A stretch of DNA of 64,000 nt from contig JBJHBT010000002.1 in assembly GCA_050485645.1 (NCBI GenBank), forward strand, positions 124,001 through 188,000. Reading direction: 5' to 3'. Position numbers and translations under genes: made by a program. A model generated the notes under the pieces. The model made no database searches and was not told the DNA's origin. It worked only from the letters and a program-made list of their open reading frames with translations. Every line of letters begins with the position of its first letter. Position 1 is the stretch's first letter. This DNA comes from JBJHBP01 sp050485645 (lineage in GTDB: Bacteria > Pseudomonadota > Gammaproteobacteria > Steroidobacterales > Rariloculaceae). Positions 1 to 8,688 of the stretch are shown piece by piece.

Positions 1-980
1 TCGATGGCCTGTTGATGGATGCGTCCATGACGATCCGCGGTTGCGGCCACCGTCAGCGCCATCGTCGCGCCATCACCCAGCGGGAACGAGCGATTCACCG
101 TGCTCACGCCACGCGTAGGTTCACCGAAGGTGCGTGTCCCATCGCGACCGGCGAAGACGATCGCCACCGCTTCGCCCGCGCTGGCGGTCATCGGCCCGAT
201 CAGAAGCGCAACCGGCATGGAAGCCAGCTCGTCATCGCGAACCGGTTCGAACACCCGCAGTTGCACGGACTCGTCGAGCCCACTCTGTCCGTCGCGGTAC
301 CAGACCGGAACGCGGCGACCGTCGGCATGCACCGCGAATGCCCAGACACCATCGCCCAGCAGTGGCCCTGTGCCGGTCAGCATGGGCCAGAAAGTACCTC
401 CGGTGTTGCCGCGCAAATCCACGATCCAGCCACAGGCACCCTGTGCCGACAGCTCATCGATGCGTGACTGTATGTCGGCCGCATACGCCTGCTGCATCGC
501 GTGTGTACCGCGCGGAAAAGCGGGAACGGACAGATAGCCCACGCCGTCCAGCATCTGACTGCGCTGTTCCAGTGAGAACATCGGATTGCGTTCCCGCGCG
601 CCCCAGGTCACCGGCCTTTGCGCAGGCCATGCGCCGCCGCGCAGGAAGCTGTGCCCGTCACCCAGTTCGCGCAGCGCCTCACGCAACACCGGATGGGTGT
701 CGGCCGCTACGACCGCCCCGTCCGCACGCGCCAGCACCCGCGCCCGGAACTGTGGCCAGTCGATATGATCCCGGTTGATCGAGTGTTCCTGCATGATGTC
801 GAGCGCGAAGCGCAGGTAGGCATGCGCCTGTGCGGAGATTCCCCGCGTGGCGCGCTCCTCTCCGGGCAGGTTGTGCACGAACAGCGGCATCGCAACTGAT
901 ATCACCATGATTATCAGAAGCTTGCGAAACTTTCTGCGAGCCGGTTCCATGCCGGCTGCCACACGCCGTGTCACCGCCAT
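1..980 (-). CDS. S41 family peptidase, NSR-like (3' end cut by window edge)
   Basis: Translating the minus strand from the ATG at 980 gives 326 codons that run off the left edge. A short hydrophobic stretch at residues 20-36 predicts a membrane anchor or signal peptide, so the enzyme should act in the periplasm. The S41 (C-terminal-processing/nisin-resistance-protein) core is clear: DLRGNTGG at 188-195 and TASAGE at 265-270, with Ser267 as the expected nucleophile. The Lys that follows TFG in Ctp proteases is Glu here (TFGEPTRG, 284-291), whereas LGDGH at 106-110 supplies a His. That pattern fits the Ser/His type seen in nisin-resistance proteins better than the Ser/Lys Ctp type. AAAGGA lies 7 nt before the start. 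The substrate is unknown and the missing end prevents a length comparison. Confidence 0.85.
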   Translation of the reverse strand, partial: MAVTRRVAAGMEPARRKFRKLLIIMVISVAMPLFVHNLPGEERATRGISAQAHAYLRFALDIMQEHSINRDHIDWPQFRARVLARADGAVVAADTHPVLREALRELGDGHSFLRGGAWPAQRPVTWGARERNPMFSLEQRSQMLDGVGYLSVPAFPRGTHAMQQAYAADIQSRIDELSAQGACGWIVDLRGNTGGTFWPMLTGTGPLLGDGVWAFAVHADGRRVPVWYRDGQSGLDESVQLRVFEPVRDDELASMPVALLIGPMTASAGEAVAIVFAGRDGTRTFGEPTRGVSTVNRSFPLGDGATMALTVAATADRHGRIHQQAI

Positions 981-1203
981 GCCACATCCTTTCCGCCCAA
1001 CCTCGTCATCAGACTACCAAAACCCGGGCCTTGGGTCGGCGATGGCGCAACCAGCACCACTGCGGTATCCTCGATTCATCGTCTGTGATCCCGACGCGCT
1101 TCCTGACGGATACGGCGTCAACCATAACCAGATACGAGCGATCGCAGCCCGCGCGCTGTCCTTCCGAGGATCGCGACCACCCACGGCGTCAGGGGAGGCG
1201 GCC

Positions 1204-1791
1204 ATGGCACTCGCAACACGTATCGCCACGTCCAGGCTCATGCTGCGCGGCTGGAAAGCCTCTGACGCGCGTCAGCTGCGCGAATCCATCCTCGCCAGCC
1301 AGGAAGAACTGCGACGGGTGTTTCCCTGGGCCGCGGCCGACAGACTGTCGGCGCAGGACACCACGCAGTGGCTGGCAGAGAGGCGCGAAGCATTTCTGAG
1401 CGACCGGAGCTGGTCGTACGGCCTGTTTGATTCCGCCGAAACCAAGGTGCTGGGTGGTCTGGACGTAAGGCCGGGACGGCGTCAGTGCGACAGGGAAATC
1501 AGCTACTGGGTCCGCACCCGCTGCACACGGCGTGGCTATGCCACGGAGGCCGTGTCGGCAATCACGTCTCACCTCTTCACGGACGAGGATGTCGATTGCA
1601 TCGTCATCCGCTGTCAGCCGACCAACGCACGCGGTGCGGCCATTCCCGAACGTCTGGGCTACACGCCCCGGGAACGGGAAGAGTCACTGGATGACAGTGC
1701 ACCCAATCGCAGTGTGTGGGAACTGTCCCGTCTGCAGTACTTTGCGGCCGTACAGCTGGCTGTTCAGCCACGACCCTGGTTGAACCGGTAA
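1204..1791 (+). CDS. GNAT family N-acetyltransferase (RimJ/RimL type)
   Basis: A 195-residue protein with the RimJ/RimL layout: an N-terminal strand (IATSRLMLRGW), a middle strand around GGLDVRP, then ISYWVRTRCTRRGYATEAV, which matches the acetyl-CoA pyrophosphate loop (R/Q-x-x-G-x-G/A region). The ATG at 1204 is preceded by GGGGAGG at good spacing; longer readings upstream have no such site. Family members acetylate N-terminal amines of ribosomal proteins or small amines such as antibiotics; the substrate here cannot be inferred. The end of the domain is slightly unusual, with IPERLGY in place of the common F-E-K-L-G-F helix. It is divergent from the S41 peptidase and convergent with the FKBP gene. 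Confidence 0.85.
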   Translation: MALATRIATSRLMLRGWKASDARQLRESILASQEELRRVFPWAAADRLSAQDTTQWLAERREAFLSDRSWSYGLFDSAETKVLGGLDVRPGRRQCDREISYWVRTRCTRRGYATEAVSAITSHLFTDEDVDCIVIRCQPTNARGAAIPERLGYTPREREESLDDSAPNRSVWELSRLQYFAAVQLAVQPRPWLNR

Positions 1792-1888
1792 CCACCGGTA
1801 TCACGAACAGGGCGCCGCGTCAGCCGGGCTGACCGCAGCCAGCCCGGCCCGTCTGATCCAGCCGGCGGCCGGCAGCGGCGGCGAACGG

Positions 1889-2398
1889 TCAGTTCACGGA
1901 TACGATGCGAACGTTGAACGTCAGCGACTCACCGGCCAGCGGATGATTGAAATCCAGTACCACGGTGTCGTCACGAATCTCGTGGACTCGGATCGGGCCT
2001 TCGTACCCTTCAGCCTGAAGCTGCGTACCGATCACCTGAAGATCTTCGGGAATGGTCTCTTTCGGAATTTCCTGGAACGCTTCCGGATCGACTTCACCAT
2101 AGGCGTCAGCGGCGACGAGCGTGACGGCCTTGGTCTCGTCAGCCTTCATGCCGGCGAGCGCGGCTTCCAGCGCCGGCATCAGCTGTCCGCCACCCTGTAC
2201 GTATTCGATCGGCTGATCCATGTCGAGATTGCTCTCGACGACGGTGCCATCCTCGAGTGACAGGCTGTATTCGAAACCGACGGTCTTACCATCTTCGATC
2301 ACGTCGCTACCCTCCTGTTGCTGGGCGTGGCCGGAATACGCAAAGGCAACGAGACAAGCAGCCGCCAGGAACTGTCGAGACTTCCGGTAATTGTGCAT
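1889..2398 (-). CDS. Periplasmic FKBP-type peptidyl-prolyl isomerase, SlyD-like
   Basis: 169 residues. The first 26 form a Sec signal peptide ending GHAQ, so the isomerase should be periplasmic, unlike cytoplasmic SlyD. The body follows the SlyD/FkpB pattern: GKTVGFEYSLSLEDGTVVESN, then the inserted flap domain (AADAYGEVDPEAFQEIP) and the hallmark VVLDFNHPLAGE near the C-terminus. The His-rich SlyD tail is absent. The start at 2398 was preferred over 2461 because it begins directly at the signal peptide and has GGGAGGGG about 10 nt upstream. It is expected to catalyse cis-trans isomerisation of prolyl bonds in secreted proteins. Single gene. Confidence 0.88.
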   Translation of the reverse strand: MHNYRKSRQFLAAACLVAFAYSGHAQQQEGSDVIEDGKTVGFEYSLSLEDGTVVESNLDMDQPIEYVQGGGQLMPALEAALAGMKADETKAVTLVAADAYGEVDPEAFQEIPKETIPEDLQVIGTQLQAEGYEGPIRVHEIRDDTVVLDFNHPLAGESLTFNVRIVSVN

Positions 2399-2495
2399 CA
2401 ATTGGATTCCCCTCCCGACCCTGCGCGGAAGCACTGATATCAGCGCGGCAGGGACGGTCATGCTGAAAACAGGGCGAGCCTAACACGTCATCGAA

Positions 2496-4424
2496 TCACT
2501 GACCACGCAGCGCAAACGTCAGCAGTTGCGGTGTCGCCACGGGCATCCACACGCGCGAGTCGAGAATCGGTTCGCCCGATGCGATCACCGCGACGTACTG
2601 TTGGCCATCACCGGCCGTGTAGGTGAACGGCATCGAATAGGCGTTCATCGGCAGCCCCGTACTCCACAGTTCATCGCCGGTGCCGGACGAGAATGCACGC
2701 AGCTTGCGGTCGTCCGTTGAGCCAATGAACACCAGCCCGCCGGCGGTGGCCAGCGGGCCACCACGTCCCGGCCGTCCGGTGGCGCGACGTTCCGGCGGCA
2801 ATCCGTCGGTGATTCCCAGCGGCACCCGCCAGACAATCGCGCCATCCGCCGTGTTGACGGCCACCAGCTCTCCCCAGGGCGGCGGCTGACACGGCCATGC
2901 GCCCTGGGCGGTGGGCGAATCCGGCTGGGCGACGAACGGCTGGGTGAATCGAGCCGGTCTGTCCGTGGCCGATGAAGTGGCCGCGGCCACGTAGGTGATT
3001 TCACCAACATGGCTGATGTGCATGAACAGATAACCCAGCGCCGGATCCAATGCCATCGCCCCCGCGGTCGCGAAACGGGCGGACGGAAGGCGCACGAAGG
3101 CGTCCGGCGTGTCGCCGCCCGTCGCAGTGACAACCGGCGAGACCGGATCGATACCTGTGACTTCCAGGGCATCGCGCAACAGCGCCGCGCATGCCGCTGC
3201 ATGCGTGGCATCAGTGCCCTCGGCGGTGACCAGCACATCGCGCCGCTGATGCAGGCTGCGGTGCAACGCCGCCGTCTGCGGGATCGGCTGGGAGATCGGG
3301 GACAGCGCATCGGACAATGCGCTTTGTGTCGGCAGTTCAGTCACCGCGATCAACGGATCGCCGCTGGCACGTTGCAGCAGATGGAGCAGCCCGACGCCAC
3401 TGAGCAGCGCCAGTCCCGGAACGCGCGATGCACCGCGGCCGGCATCGTAAAACAAAGGTGAGGAAACGATGCCGTGGCCCCATACGTCAGCCCTGATGAC
3501 ATCGTACTGCCACAACGTTCGCCCCCGCGGCCCATCCAGCGCCAGCAGCGAACTCGGTGGCATATCGATCGCCGGCGTCACCGGCTCGGCGGACGCCTGT
3601 GCGCTCAGCGACACATGGATGATACCGCGGTCCTGCTCGGCCATGATGCCGCTGACCCGCAGCTGTTCCGCCTGCGGATGCGGCACATCAAAACGCCACA
3701 GTGGTTGCCCGTCGTGGAGCGCGAAGGCGCGCACCCCCACCCTGGCCGTGGCCGTGGCAACGAATACGCGGGCGCCCATGATGAGCGGCGTGGTGCCATC
3801 GGCGATCGACGCAGCGATCTGTCCGCGATTGCCAAACCCGGCCGCGGGGCGGCCGGTGCGTGCGTTCAGTGCCAGCAGGCTGCCGTCAGCCGCCACGTAC
3901 AGACGTGGCTCGACAGTGCCGTCACCCGGCCAGTAGGCGATGCCGCGCGCGGAGAAATTCAATCGTGTCGGCCCGTGGCGCCAGACCTCTTTCCCGGTCG
4001 CGGCATCCAGCGCGATGACCTGATCGCCACTGGTCAGATACATGACGCCAGCGACGACCAGCGGCGTCGATCGCACGGCAACGGTCAGCTCCGCTCCCAG
4101 AGCAGGACGCGCCAGCGCAACCGCCCACGCAGGTTCCAGATCGGCCACGTTACGCGTATTGATGTCGGTCAACGGCGAGTACCGTGATCCTGCCGCATCA
4201 GCACCAACGAAGCGCCAATCGCCGGCCACGCGGGCATCCCCGATGGCGCTTCGGGCAGGCAACGGCTCGCCCCCGCCCTCCCCGCCCATGGCCCTCGAAG
4301 AACGTTCACCGCCACCGTCGCACGCCGCCGCGGCCAGCACGAGGCTTCCTGCGGCGATCAGGCCGGCCAATGGCCCGACCCGGCGGAAAATCCCACGCAC
4401 CTGACATCGACACCATGTCGTCAT
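2496..4424 (-). CDS. PQQ-dependent dehydrogenase (quinoprotein) lipoprotein
   Basis: 642 residues from the ATG at 4424. The N-terminus is a lipoprotein signal (SLVLAAAAC lipobox), so the protein is probably periplasmic and membrane-tethered. The rest is an eight-bladed quinoprotein propeller: GDWRFVGADAAGSRYSPL at the start, LDAATGKEVWR blades, CQPPPWGELVAVN, GPLATAGGLVFIGSTDDRKL and a final GDGQQYVAV blade. These last blocks match membrane glucose/alcohol-type quinoprotein dehydrogenases. No CxxCH haem motif is present, so electrons should pass to a separate acceptor. The substrate is an alcohol or sugar, not decidable here. A longer frame to 4583 reads through a 9-bp tandem repeat and was rejected. 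No pqq biosynthesis genes occur in the window. Confidence 0.85.
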   Translation of the reverse strand: MTTWCRCQVRGIFRRVGPLAGLIAAGSLVLAAAACDGGGERSSRAMGGEGGGEPLPARSAIGDARVAGDWRFVGADAAGSRYSPLTDINTRNVADLEPAWAVALARPALGAELTVAVRSTPLVVAGVMYLTSGDQVIALDAATGKEVWRHGPTRLNFSARGIAYWPGDGTVEPRLYVAADGSLLALNARTGRPAAGFGNRGQIAASIADGTTPLIMGARVFVATATARVGVRAFALHDGQPLWRFDVPHPQAEQLRVSGIMAEQDRGIIHVSLSAQASAEPVTPAIDMPPSSLLALDGPRGRTLWQYDVIRADVWGHGIVSSPLFYDAGRGASRVPGLALLSGVGLLHLLQRASGDPLIAVTELPTQSALSDALSPISQPIPQTAALHRSLHQRRDVLVTAEGTDATHAAACAALLRDALEVTGIDPVSPVVTATGGDTPDAFVRLPSARFATAGAMALDPALGYLFMHISHVGEITYVAAATSSATDRPARFTQPFVAQPDSPTAQGAWPCQPPPWGELVAVNTADGAIVWRVPLGITDGLPPERRATGRPGRGGPLATAGGLVFIGSTDDRKLRAFSSGTGDELWSTGLPMNAYSMPFTYTAGDGQQYVAVIASGEPILDSRVWMPVATPQLLTFALRGQ

Positions 4425-4528
4425 ACCGGAACCGTACCCCGAACGGGGTGGCGCTGGAAGCCGCCACGCACGGCTCACCGTGACTGCGACAGCCCGGACC
4501 CAATACCCGATGACCCGATGCCCTGGCT

Positions 4529-4575
4529 CTCGCGGCCCTCGCGGCCCTCGCGGACCCTCGCGGGCTCTCGCGCGG
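4529..4575. repeat. Short tandem repeat, about five 9-10 bp units
   Basis: Three adjacent units CTCGCGGCC, CTCGCGGCC and CTCGCGGAC are followed by two looser copies (CTCGCGGGC, CTCGCGCGG) after one-base offsets. The array lies in the intergenic space between the PQQ dehydrogenase and yceI, about 105 bp before the dehydrogenase ATG. If translated on the minus strand it gives a low-complexity Arg/Gly/Pro stretch, which is why the longer start of the dehydrogenase was not accepted. Confidence 0.75.
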
Positions 4576-4678
4576 CTGGTCACCCGATACCACCGGAACT
4601 GTTCGACAGGCGCGCAGTCAAAACCGTTGTGAGTTGAAAGTCCTGCAGCCGCTGAAATCCAGGGATGTACGTGGTTGG

Positions 4679-4706
4679 TTGCAGGTTCCGTCAGCGCCTA
4701 TACAAT
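4679..4706 (+). promoter_or_regulatory. Candidate sigma-70 promoter of yceI
   Basis: TTGCAG (4679-4684) and TACAAT (4701-4706) are separated by 16 bp, close to the -35/-10 consensus. Transcription would start near 4713, giving a leader of about 32 nt before the yceI ATG. This is inferred from sequence only. Confidence 0.5.
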
Positions 4707-4744
4707 GCGCGCTGAATGCCACGCAGCCAAGGGGTCGATTACCA

Positions 4745-5308
4745 ATGCGCAAGATCCGTTATGTAGAGTCATCGTTTGTTGCCGCGATCAGCCTCGGGCT
4801 GGTGGCCTGCGCTTCCGCCAAGGATGAATGGGGCGTCGCCGAGCAGTCCAGCGCAGTCAAGTTCTATGCGACCCAGCAGGGGTCACGCTTCGAGGGGCAG
4901 TTCGAGTCCTTCCAGGCGACGATCGATTTCGACCCCGCCGATCCGGCCGCAGGCCGCATCATCGGCGTGGTGGATCTGGAAACAGTCGACACCCGTGATT
5001 ACGACCGCGATGAGACCCTGCGTGACGCCGATTTCTTCAACGTCGCCGCCCATCCGCAGTCGCGCTTCGAGTCGCAGCGCATCGAGACCGTCGACGGCGG
5101 TTATCGTGCGCATGGCGAACTCACGCTGAAAGGTGAAACGAAGCCGATGGTCATGGATTTCACGTTTGAGCCGAACGGGACATCCGCGGTATTCGCCGGC
5201 ACGATGAACATCAACCGCTTCGATTTCAACGTCGGCGAAGGCTGGAACGACACCAGCTGGATCGGCGAGCGCGTGACGGTTGAGGTCAGCCTCGACCTGT
5301 CCCGCTAG
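4745..5308 (+). CDS. YceI family lipid-binding protein
   Basis: 187 residues. The N-terminus carries a signal peptide with a usable lipobox (GLVAC at residues 15-19); cleavage after ASA is an alternative. The mature part is a complete YceI domain: W-x-V-x-x-x-S-x-V-x-F at the start, IDFDPADPAAGRIIGVVDLE, RDYDRDETLRDADFFNVAAHPQ, the LTLKGETKPMVMDF strand and a closing MNINRFDFNVGEGWND. YceI proteins are lipocalin-like periplasmic carriers of polyisoprenoids or quinones. The ATG at 4745 has AAGGGG about 10 nt upstream. Convergent with the glycosyltransferase at 5305, overlapping it by four bases. Confidence 0.93.
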   Translation: MRKIRYVESSFVAAISLGLVACASAKDEWGVAEQSSAVKFYATQQGSRFEGQFESFQATIDFDPADPAAGRIIGVVDLETVDTRDYDRDETLRDADFFNVAAHPQSRFESQRIETVDGGYRAHGELTLKGETKPMVMDFTFEPNGTSAVFAGTMNINRFDFNVGEGWNDTSWIGERVTVEVSLDLSR

Positions 5309-6507
5309 CCATCCGGCGCGGCTGCCCGACGATCTGACGCTGCCGGCGCGTTACCTCGCCGCGAGGTAACGCGCCGGTACGTGTCCATCATCCGCGCTGC
5401 CATCACCTCACTGGACCACTGTCGCTGCACATACGCGCGTGCCGCGCGCCCGCGCGCACGCAGCGCATCACCCGATTCCAGCAGCCGTATCGCCGTGGCG
5501 GCGAATTCCATTACATCCAGTGACGCCGGAACGATGCCGTCCTGGCCATCGACGAACTCCGCAACGCCCATCACCGGCATCGCCAGCACCGGTAATTCAC
5601 AGGCCATGGCTTCCAGAAGCACAAGACCCTGGGTCTCGGTGTGCGACGCGAACACAAACAGGTCCGCGGCCCGGTAGCAGTCGAGCAGAGTCGATTCGCG
5701 ATCCAGATAGCCCACGAACCGCACCATCGAGGCCATCCCACGACCGCGCACCCGCGATTCCAGCTCCTTTCTGGCCGGTCCATCGCCGGCAATCACCAGC
5801 ACAACATCCTGCCACTGCCGGTTGACGGCCTCGACCACGTCGAGCAGGAAGGCGATATTCTTCTCGAACGCGACGCGTCCGACATACAGCATCACACGCG
5901 TGGAGCCGGCGATGCCGAGTTGCGCGCGAAAATCCGCGCCGTCACCACCCTCGAACGCATCCAGACACAGACCTGTCGGAATGACCTCGATCGGTGAACC
6001 GACGCCGTAATCGCGCAGCCGATCCGCCATCGCCAGAGAAGGCGAGATGACCGTATCAACCGAATCGCATTGATTGACCGAGATTCGCCGCGCCAGCGTG
6101 CGCGACAGGACACGGGGAATGCCACGCACATAGTGGTGCAGATACTCCTCGAACAGCGTGTGGTAGCTCTCCACCACCGGAACACCAAGACGGCGCGCGA
6201 TCTTCACCCCGTGACGATGCGCAAGAAACGGGGTGTGTACGTGCACGACGTCATAGCGCGCCGGCAGTCCACGACCGGCGCGCGCCAGCGCGGCCGGCCG
6301 CATGAGCCGATCTTCCGGATCACAGGGCAGATACAGCGACGCGACGCGTGTCGTACCGGGATCGTCGTGCCAGTCCTGCGGATACGCCGGGACCAGCAGG
6401 TCGACCTCGCAGCCACCTGCCTCCAGGTCGCGGCGGAATGTCCTGATCGACGTGGACACGCCGTTCACTCGCGGAAAATAGACATCGGAAATCATCAGCA
6501 CACGCAA
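5305..6507 (-). CDS. GT4 family glycosyltransferase, candidate glycolipid synthase
   Basis: 400 residues with the complete two-Rossmann GT-B fold. The N-terminal domain opens with RVLMISDVYFPRVNGVSTSI and contains DVVHVHTPFLAHRHGVKIAR and VVESYHTLFEEYLHHY. The C-terminal nucleotide-sugar site has the TETQGLVLLE EX7E motif. The opening and the YHTLFEEY segment resemble diacylglycerol glucosyltransferases and phosphatidylinositol mannosyltransferases. It is divergent from the PlcP-like phosphatase (150 bp apart), and a second GT4 enzyme lies 2.2 kb beyond; the context favours diacylglycerol as acceptor, which is an inference. It has no transmembrane segment and would be a peripheral membrane enzyme. 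Confidence 0.88.
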   Translation of the reverse strand: MRVLMISDVYFPRVNGVSTSIRTFRRDLEAGGCEVDLLVPAYPQDWHDDPGTTRVASLYLPCDPEDRLMRPAALARAGRGLPARYDVVHVHTPFLAHRHGVKIARRLGVPVVESYHTLFEEYLHHYVRGIPRVLSRTLARRISVNQCDSVDTVISPSLAMADRLRDYGVGSPIEVIPTGLCLDAFEGGDGADFRAQLGIAGSTRVMLYVGRVAFEKNIAFLLDVVEAVNRQWQDVVLVIAGDGPARKELESRVRGRGMASMVRFVGYLDRESTLLDCYRAADLFVFASHTETQGLVLLEAMACELPVLAMPVMGVAEFVDGQDGIVPASLDVMEFAATAIRLLESGDALRARGRAARAYVQRQWSSEVMAARMMDTYRRVTSRRGNAPAASDRRAAAPDG

Positions 6508-6658
6508 TACCGGGCTCCCTCCGGGTCGAACATTGCAAGTGTGGCGCGACAGGATTACCGGATCATGAATCTCTGCAACGAAATCCTAACCTCACCGCAA
6601 TCCTGCGTTCATGTATGCGGACCAGGATTGATTTCCGGTTTACCGCCGGAGACTTGCC

Positions 6659-7465
6659 ATGACACACAGCCACACCTTCAGGACCGCCTGGATTTCCGAC
6701 CTGCACCTGGGCACGAAAGCCTGTCAGGCTGATGCTCTGCTCCAGTTCCTGCGCGCCACCAGGTGCAACAGACTGTTTCTCGTTGGCGATGTCATCGACC
6801 TCGTTCAGCTCAGACGCAGTGTCTACTGGCCGCCGGCGCACACCGAAGTACTGCGCCAGATACTGCTGATGGCCCGCAACGGCACGCGCGTCACCTACAT
6901 ACCCGGCAATCATGACGACCAGTTTCGGCGCTTCGCCGGATTCCGCTTCGGAAACCTCGACATCGCCCTGCGCGCGATCCACACCACGGCATCCGGACAA
7001 CGGCTGCTGGTGACGCACGGCGACGAGTTCGACGGCATGCTGCGCTCCACCCGATTCGGCGCGCTCGCCGGTTCCATCGCCTACATCACGCTGTTGAGCG
7101 GCAACCGGCTCATACACGGCGTGCGTCGTCTCTTCGGCCTGCCCTACTGGTCTCTGGCGCAACACGTCAAAACACGCATCGGCAAGGCGGTGCACTATAT
7201 CAACCGCTTCCGCAACGCCTGCCTGACAGCGGCGCAAGAAGCCGGCGTGGATGGCGTGGTTTGCGGCCACATTCATCTTGCAGAGCTGCATGTCCACGGC
7301 GCAGGCATTCACGGCCTACGCGGGCTGATCTACGCCAACGACGGCGACTGGGTCGAAAGCTGCTCGGCGCTGGTGGAAGATGCACGTGGCGAACTGAGCA
7401 TCGTTCGCTGGCACGCGCAGCAGGCATCGGCCAACCTTCGCAAACCCGTTCGGAAGGCCGCGTGA
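6659..7465 (+). CDS. PlcP/LpxH-type metallophosphatase
   Basis: 268 residues of the calcineurin-like family with all metal motifs: DLH (14-16), GDVID (43-47), GNHDD (83-87), THGDEFD, CGHIH, and the terminal NDGDWVESCSALVED block. Databases usually name this group UDP-2,3-diacylglucosamine diphosphatase, but the NDGDWVESC ending and the YWSLAQHVKTRIGKAV helix are typical of PlcP, the phospholipase C that removes phospholipid head groups during phosphate starvation. The neighbours fit that role: glycosyltransferases on both sides, then DgkA and a PAP2 phosphatase. The reaction would be phospholipid to diacylglycerol plus a phosphorylated head group at the inner membrane. Family assignment is firm; PlcP versus LpxH function is inferred. 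Confidence 0.88.
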   Translation: MTHSHTFRTAWISDLHLGTKACQADALLQFLRATRCNRLFLVGDVIDLVQLRRSVYWPPAHTEVLRQILLMARNGTRVTYIPGNHDDQFRRFAGFRFGNLDIALRAIHTTASGQRLLVTHGDEFDGMLRSTRFGALAGSIAYITLLSGNRLIHGVRRLFGLPYWSLAQHVKTRIGKAVHYINRFRNACLTAAQEAGVDGVVCGHIHLAELHVHGAGIHGLRGLIYANDGDWVESCSALVEDARGELSIVRWHAQQASANLRKPVRKAA

Positions 7466-7557
7466 AATGACGCCAGGGTCACGGGCAACCGGTATCCAGG
7501 ATGCCGTCTGAACAGCGCCGCGGCGCCTCCACATCCACCGGCGCTACCGGGAATCCA

Positions 7558-7929
7558 ATGGAATACACCAAAGCGACAGGCCTGACGAGAATCGTGCGCG
7601 CAACCGGCTTTTCCATGTCGGGGCTGAGGGCGGCATGGCACAGCGAGGCGGCATTCCGGCAGGAATGCGTGCTGGCCGCGGTGCTGATACCGACGGCCTT
7701 CTGGGTGGGCGGCGATGTCACGCAGATTGCGCTGCTGATCGGCAGCTGTATGCTGGTACTGGTTGTGGAACTGCTGAACTCCGCGGTGGAATCGGTGGTC
7801 GACCGCGTCGGCACCGATCATCATCGCCTGTCCGGCCGCGCCAAGGATCTCGGCTCGGCCGCGGTGTTCATCAGCCTGATGCTGACAGTTGCGATCTGGG
7901 CACTGATCGGTTGGCAGCGGTTCTTCTGA
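7558..7929 (+). CDS. dgkA: Diacylglycerol kinase
   Basis: 123 residues, almost exactly the length of E. coli DgkA. It has the family signature block: RIVRATGFSMSGLRAAWHSEAAFRQE near the N-terminus, VELLNSAVESVVDRVG with the catalytic Glu/Asn region, and LSGRAKDLGSAAV. Three transmembrane helices are visible. The enzyme phosphorylates diacylglycerol to phosphatidic acid. The ATG at 7558 is chosen because it aligns with the usual N-terminus; the start at 7501 would add 19 residues and has a purine block too close to the start codon. It follows the PlcP-like gene by 92 bp on the same strand, so it could recycle the diacylglycerol that enzyme makes. Confidence 0.93.
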   Translation: MEYTKATGLTRIVRATGFSMSGLRAAWHSEAAFRQECVLAAVLIPTAFWVGGDVTQIALLIGSCMLVLVVELLNSAVESVVDRVGTDHHRLSGRAKDLGSAAVFISLMLTVAIWALIGWQRFF

Positions 7930-7945
7930 CCGGGCCGCTACCGCA

Positions 7946-8503
7946 TCACGCCGACCAGACCAGGACTTCGGCAATCCGGATGCCGGCCACGGAAATCACG
8001 ACCCCCAGTATGCCCCCGGCGACGACGTCGGTCGGGTAATGCAGCCCCAATGTCACGCGCGACAGCGCAATCAGCACCGCCAGCACCAGCAGGCACTCGC
8101 CATAGACCGGAAAGTAGTGCCAGGCGGTGATGGAGAACGACACCGCGTGCAGCGTGTGGCCGGACGGAAAACTGTAGCGATCCAGAGGCGCGGTGGCGCA
8201 CACGATCGAACTGTGACTGACGAACGGCCGCTCGCGCACGGTCTGCGACTTGATGAACTTGTAGATGATCACGCCCGCGGCGCCAGTCGCCGCCATCTGT
8301 ACCGCCACCAGCATGCCGTCGCGACCGTGGGCCGCGGCCAGCCACACCATCAGCGCGTACCAGACCCAGCCATCGCCCAGCCAGCTCACACCGCCGAACA
8401 GCGCCCTGCCGGCGGTCACGTGACTGCATCGATTCAGGTAGCGGCACAGCCGAAGCTCCGCCCGTTCGAACCGGTTGAATGCCTGTGCCGTCAGACCCGC
8501 CAT
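7946..8503 (-). CDS. PAP2 superfamily membrane phosphatase
   Basis: 185 residues with several hydrophobic helices and the three-part phosphatase signature: KSQTVRERP (K-x6-RP), PSGH, and SRVTLGLHYPTD (S-R-x5-H-x3-D). Family members dephosphorylate phosphatidic acid, phosphatidylglycerol phosphate or undecaprenyl pyrophosphate. Its place between dgkA and a glycosyltransferase points to phosphatidic acid/diacylglycerol turnover, opposing DgkA. An alternative ATG at 8539 adds 12 residues; neither start has a strong ribosome site. It is convergent with dgkA (16 bp) and divergent from the glycosyltransferase, with the Pho box between them. Confidence 0.87.
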   Translation of the reverse strand: MAGLTAQAFNRFERAELRLCRYLNRCSHVTAGRALFGGVSWLGDGWVWYALMVWLAAAHGRDGMLVAVQMAATGAAGVIIYKFIKSQTVRERPFVSHSSIVCATAPLDRYSFPSGHTLHAVSFSITAWHYFPVYGECLLVLAVLIALSRVTLGLHYPTDVVAGGILGVVISVAGIRIAEVLVWSA

Positions 8504-8610
8504 GACGCATCTCGCAGCCTGTAGCCTGCTACACAGCATCGCCCCCGGATGTGGCAGCGCAATACGGATTGCGTGAATTTTTTATTGCATGGCAGCGTGT
8601 TGCGTATCGC

Positions 8611-8628
8611 CTGTCATCACGCTGTCAA
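8611..8628 (+). promoter_or_regulatory. Pho box (PhoB operator)
   Basis: CTGTCAT (8611-8617), a 4-bp spacer CACG, then CTGTCAA (8622-8628). Two CTGTCAT-like heptamers in direct repeat with a 4-bp spacer is the PhoB box. A -10-like TATTCC begins 10 nt after the box (8639-8644), the same spacing as in the E. coli phoA promoter, where the box replaces the -35 element. The glycosyltransferase ATG is 45 bp downstream of that hexamer. It suggests phosphate-starvation control; no experiment supports it yet. Confidence 0.75.
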
Positions 8629-8688
8629 ATGGCGGTGATATTCCTGCAGACAACCAGGACCGTCGCGTCCGGCAACGGTAACGATCTG

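Noticed and set aside
6508..6658. Second Pho box between the first glycosyltransferase and the PlcP-like gene
   Set aside because: Only a single CTGTC-like half-site on the minus strand is present; the paired heptamer is too degenerate.
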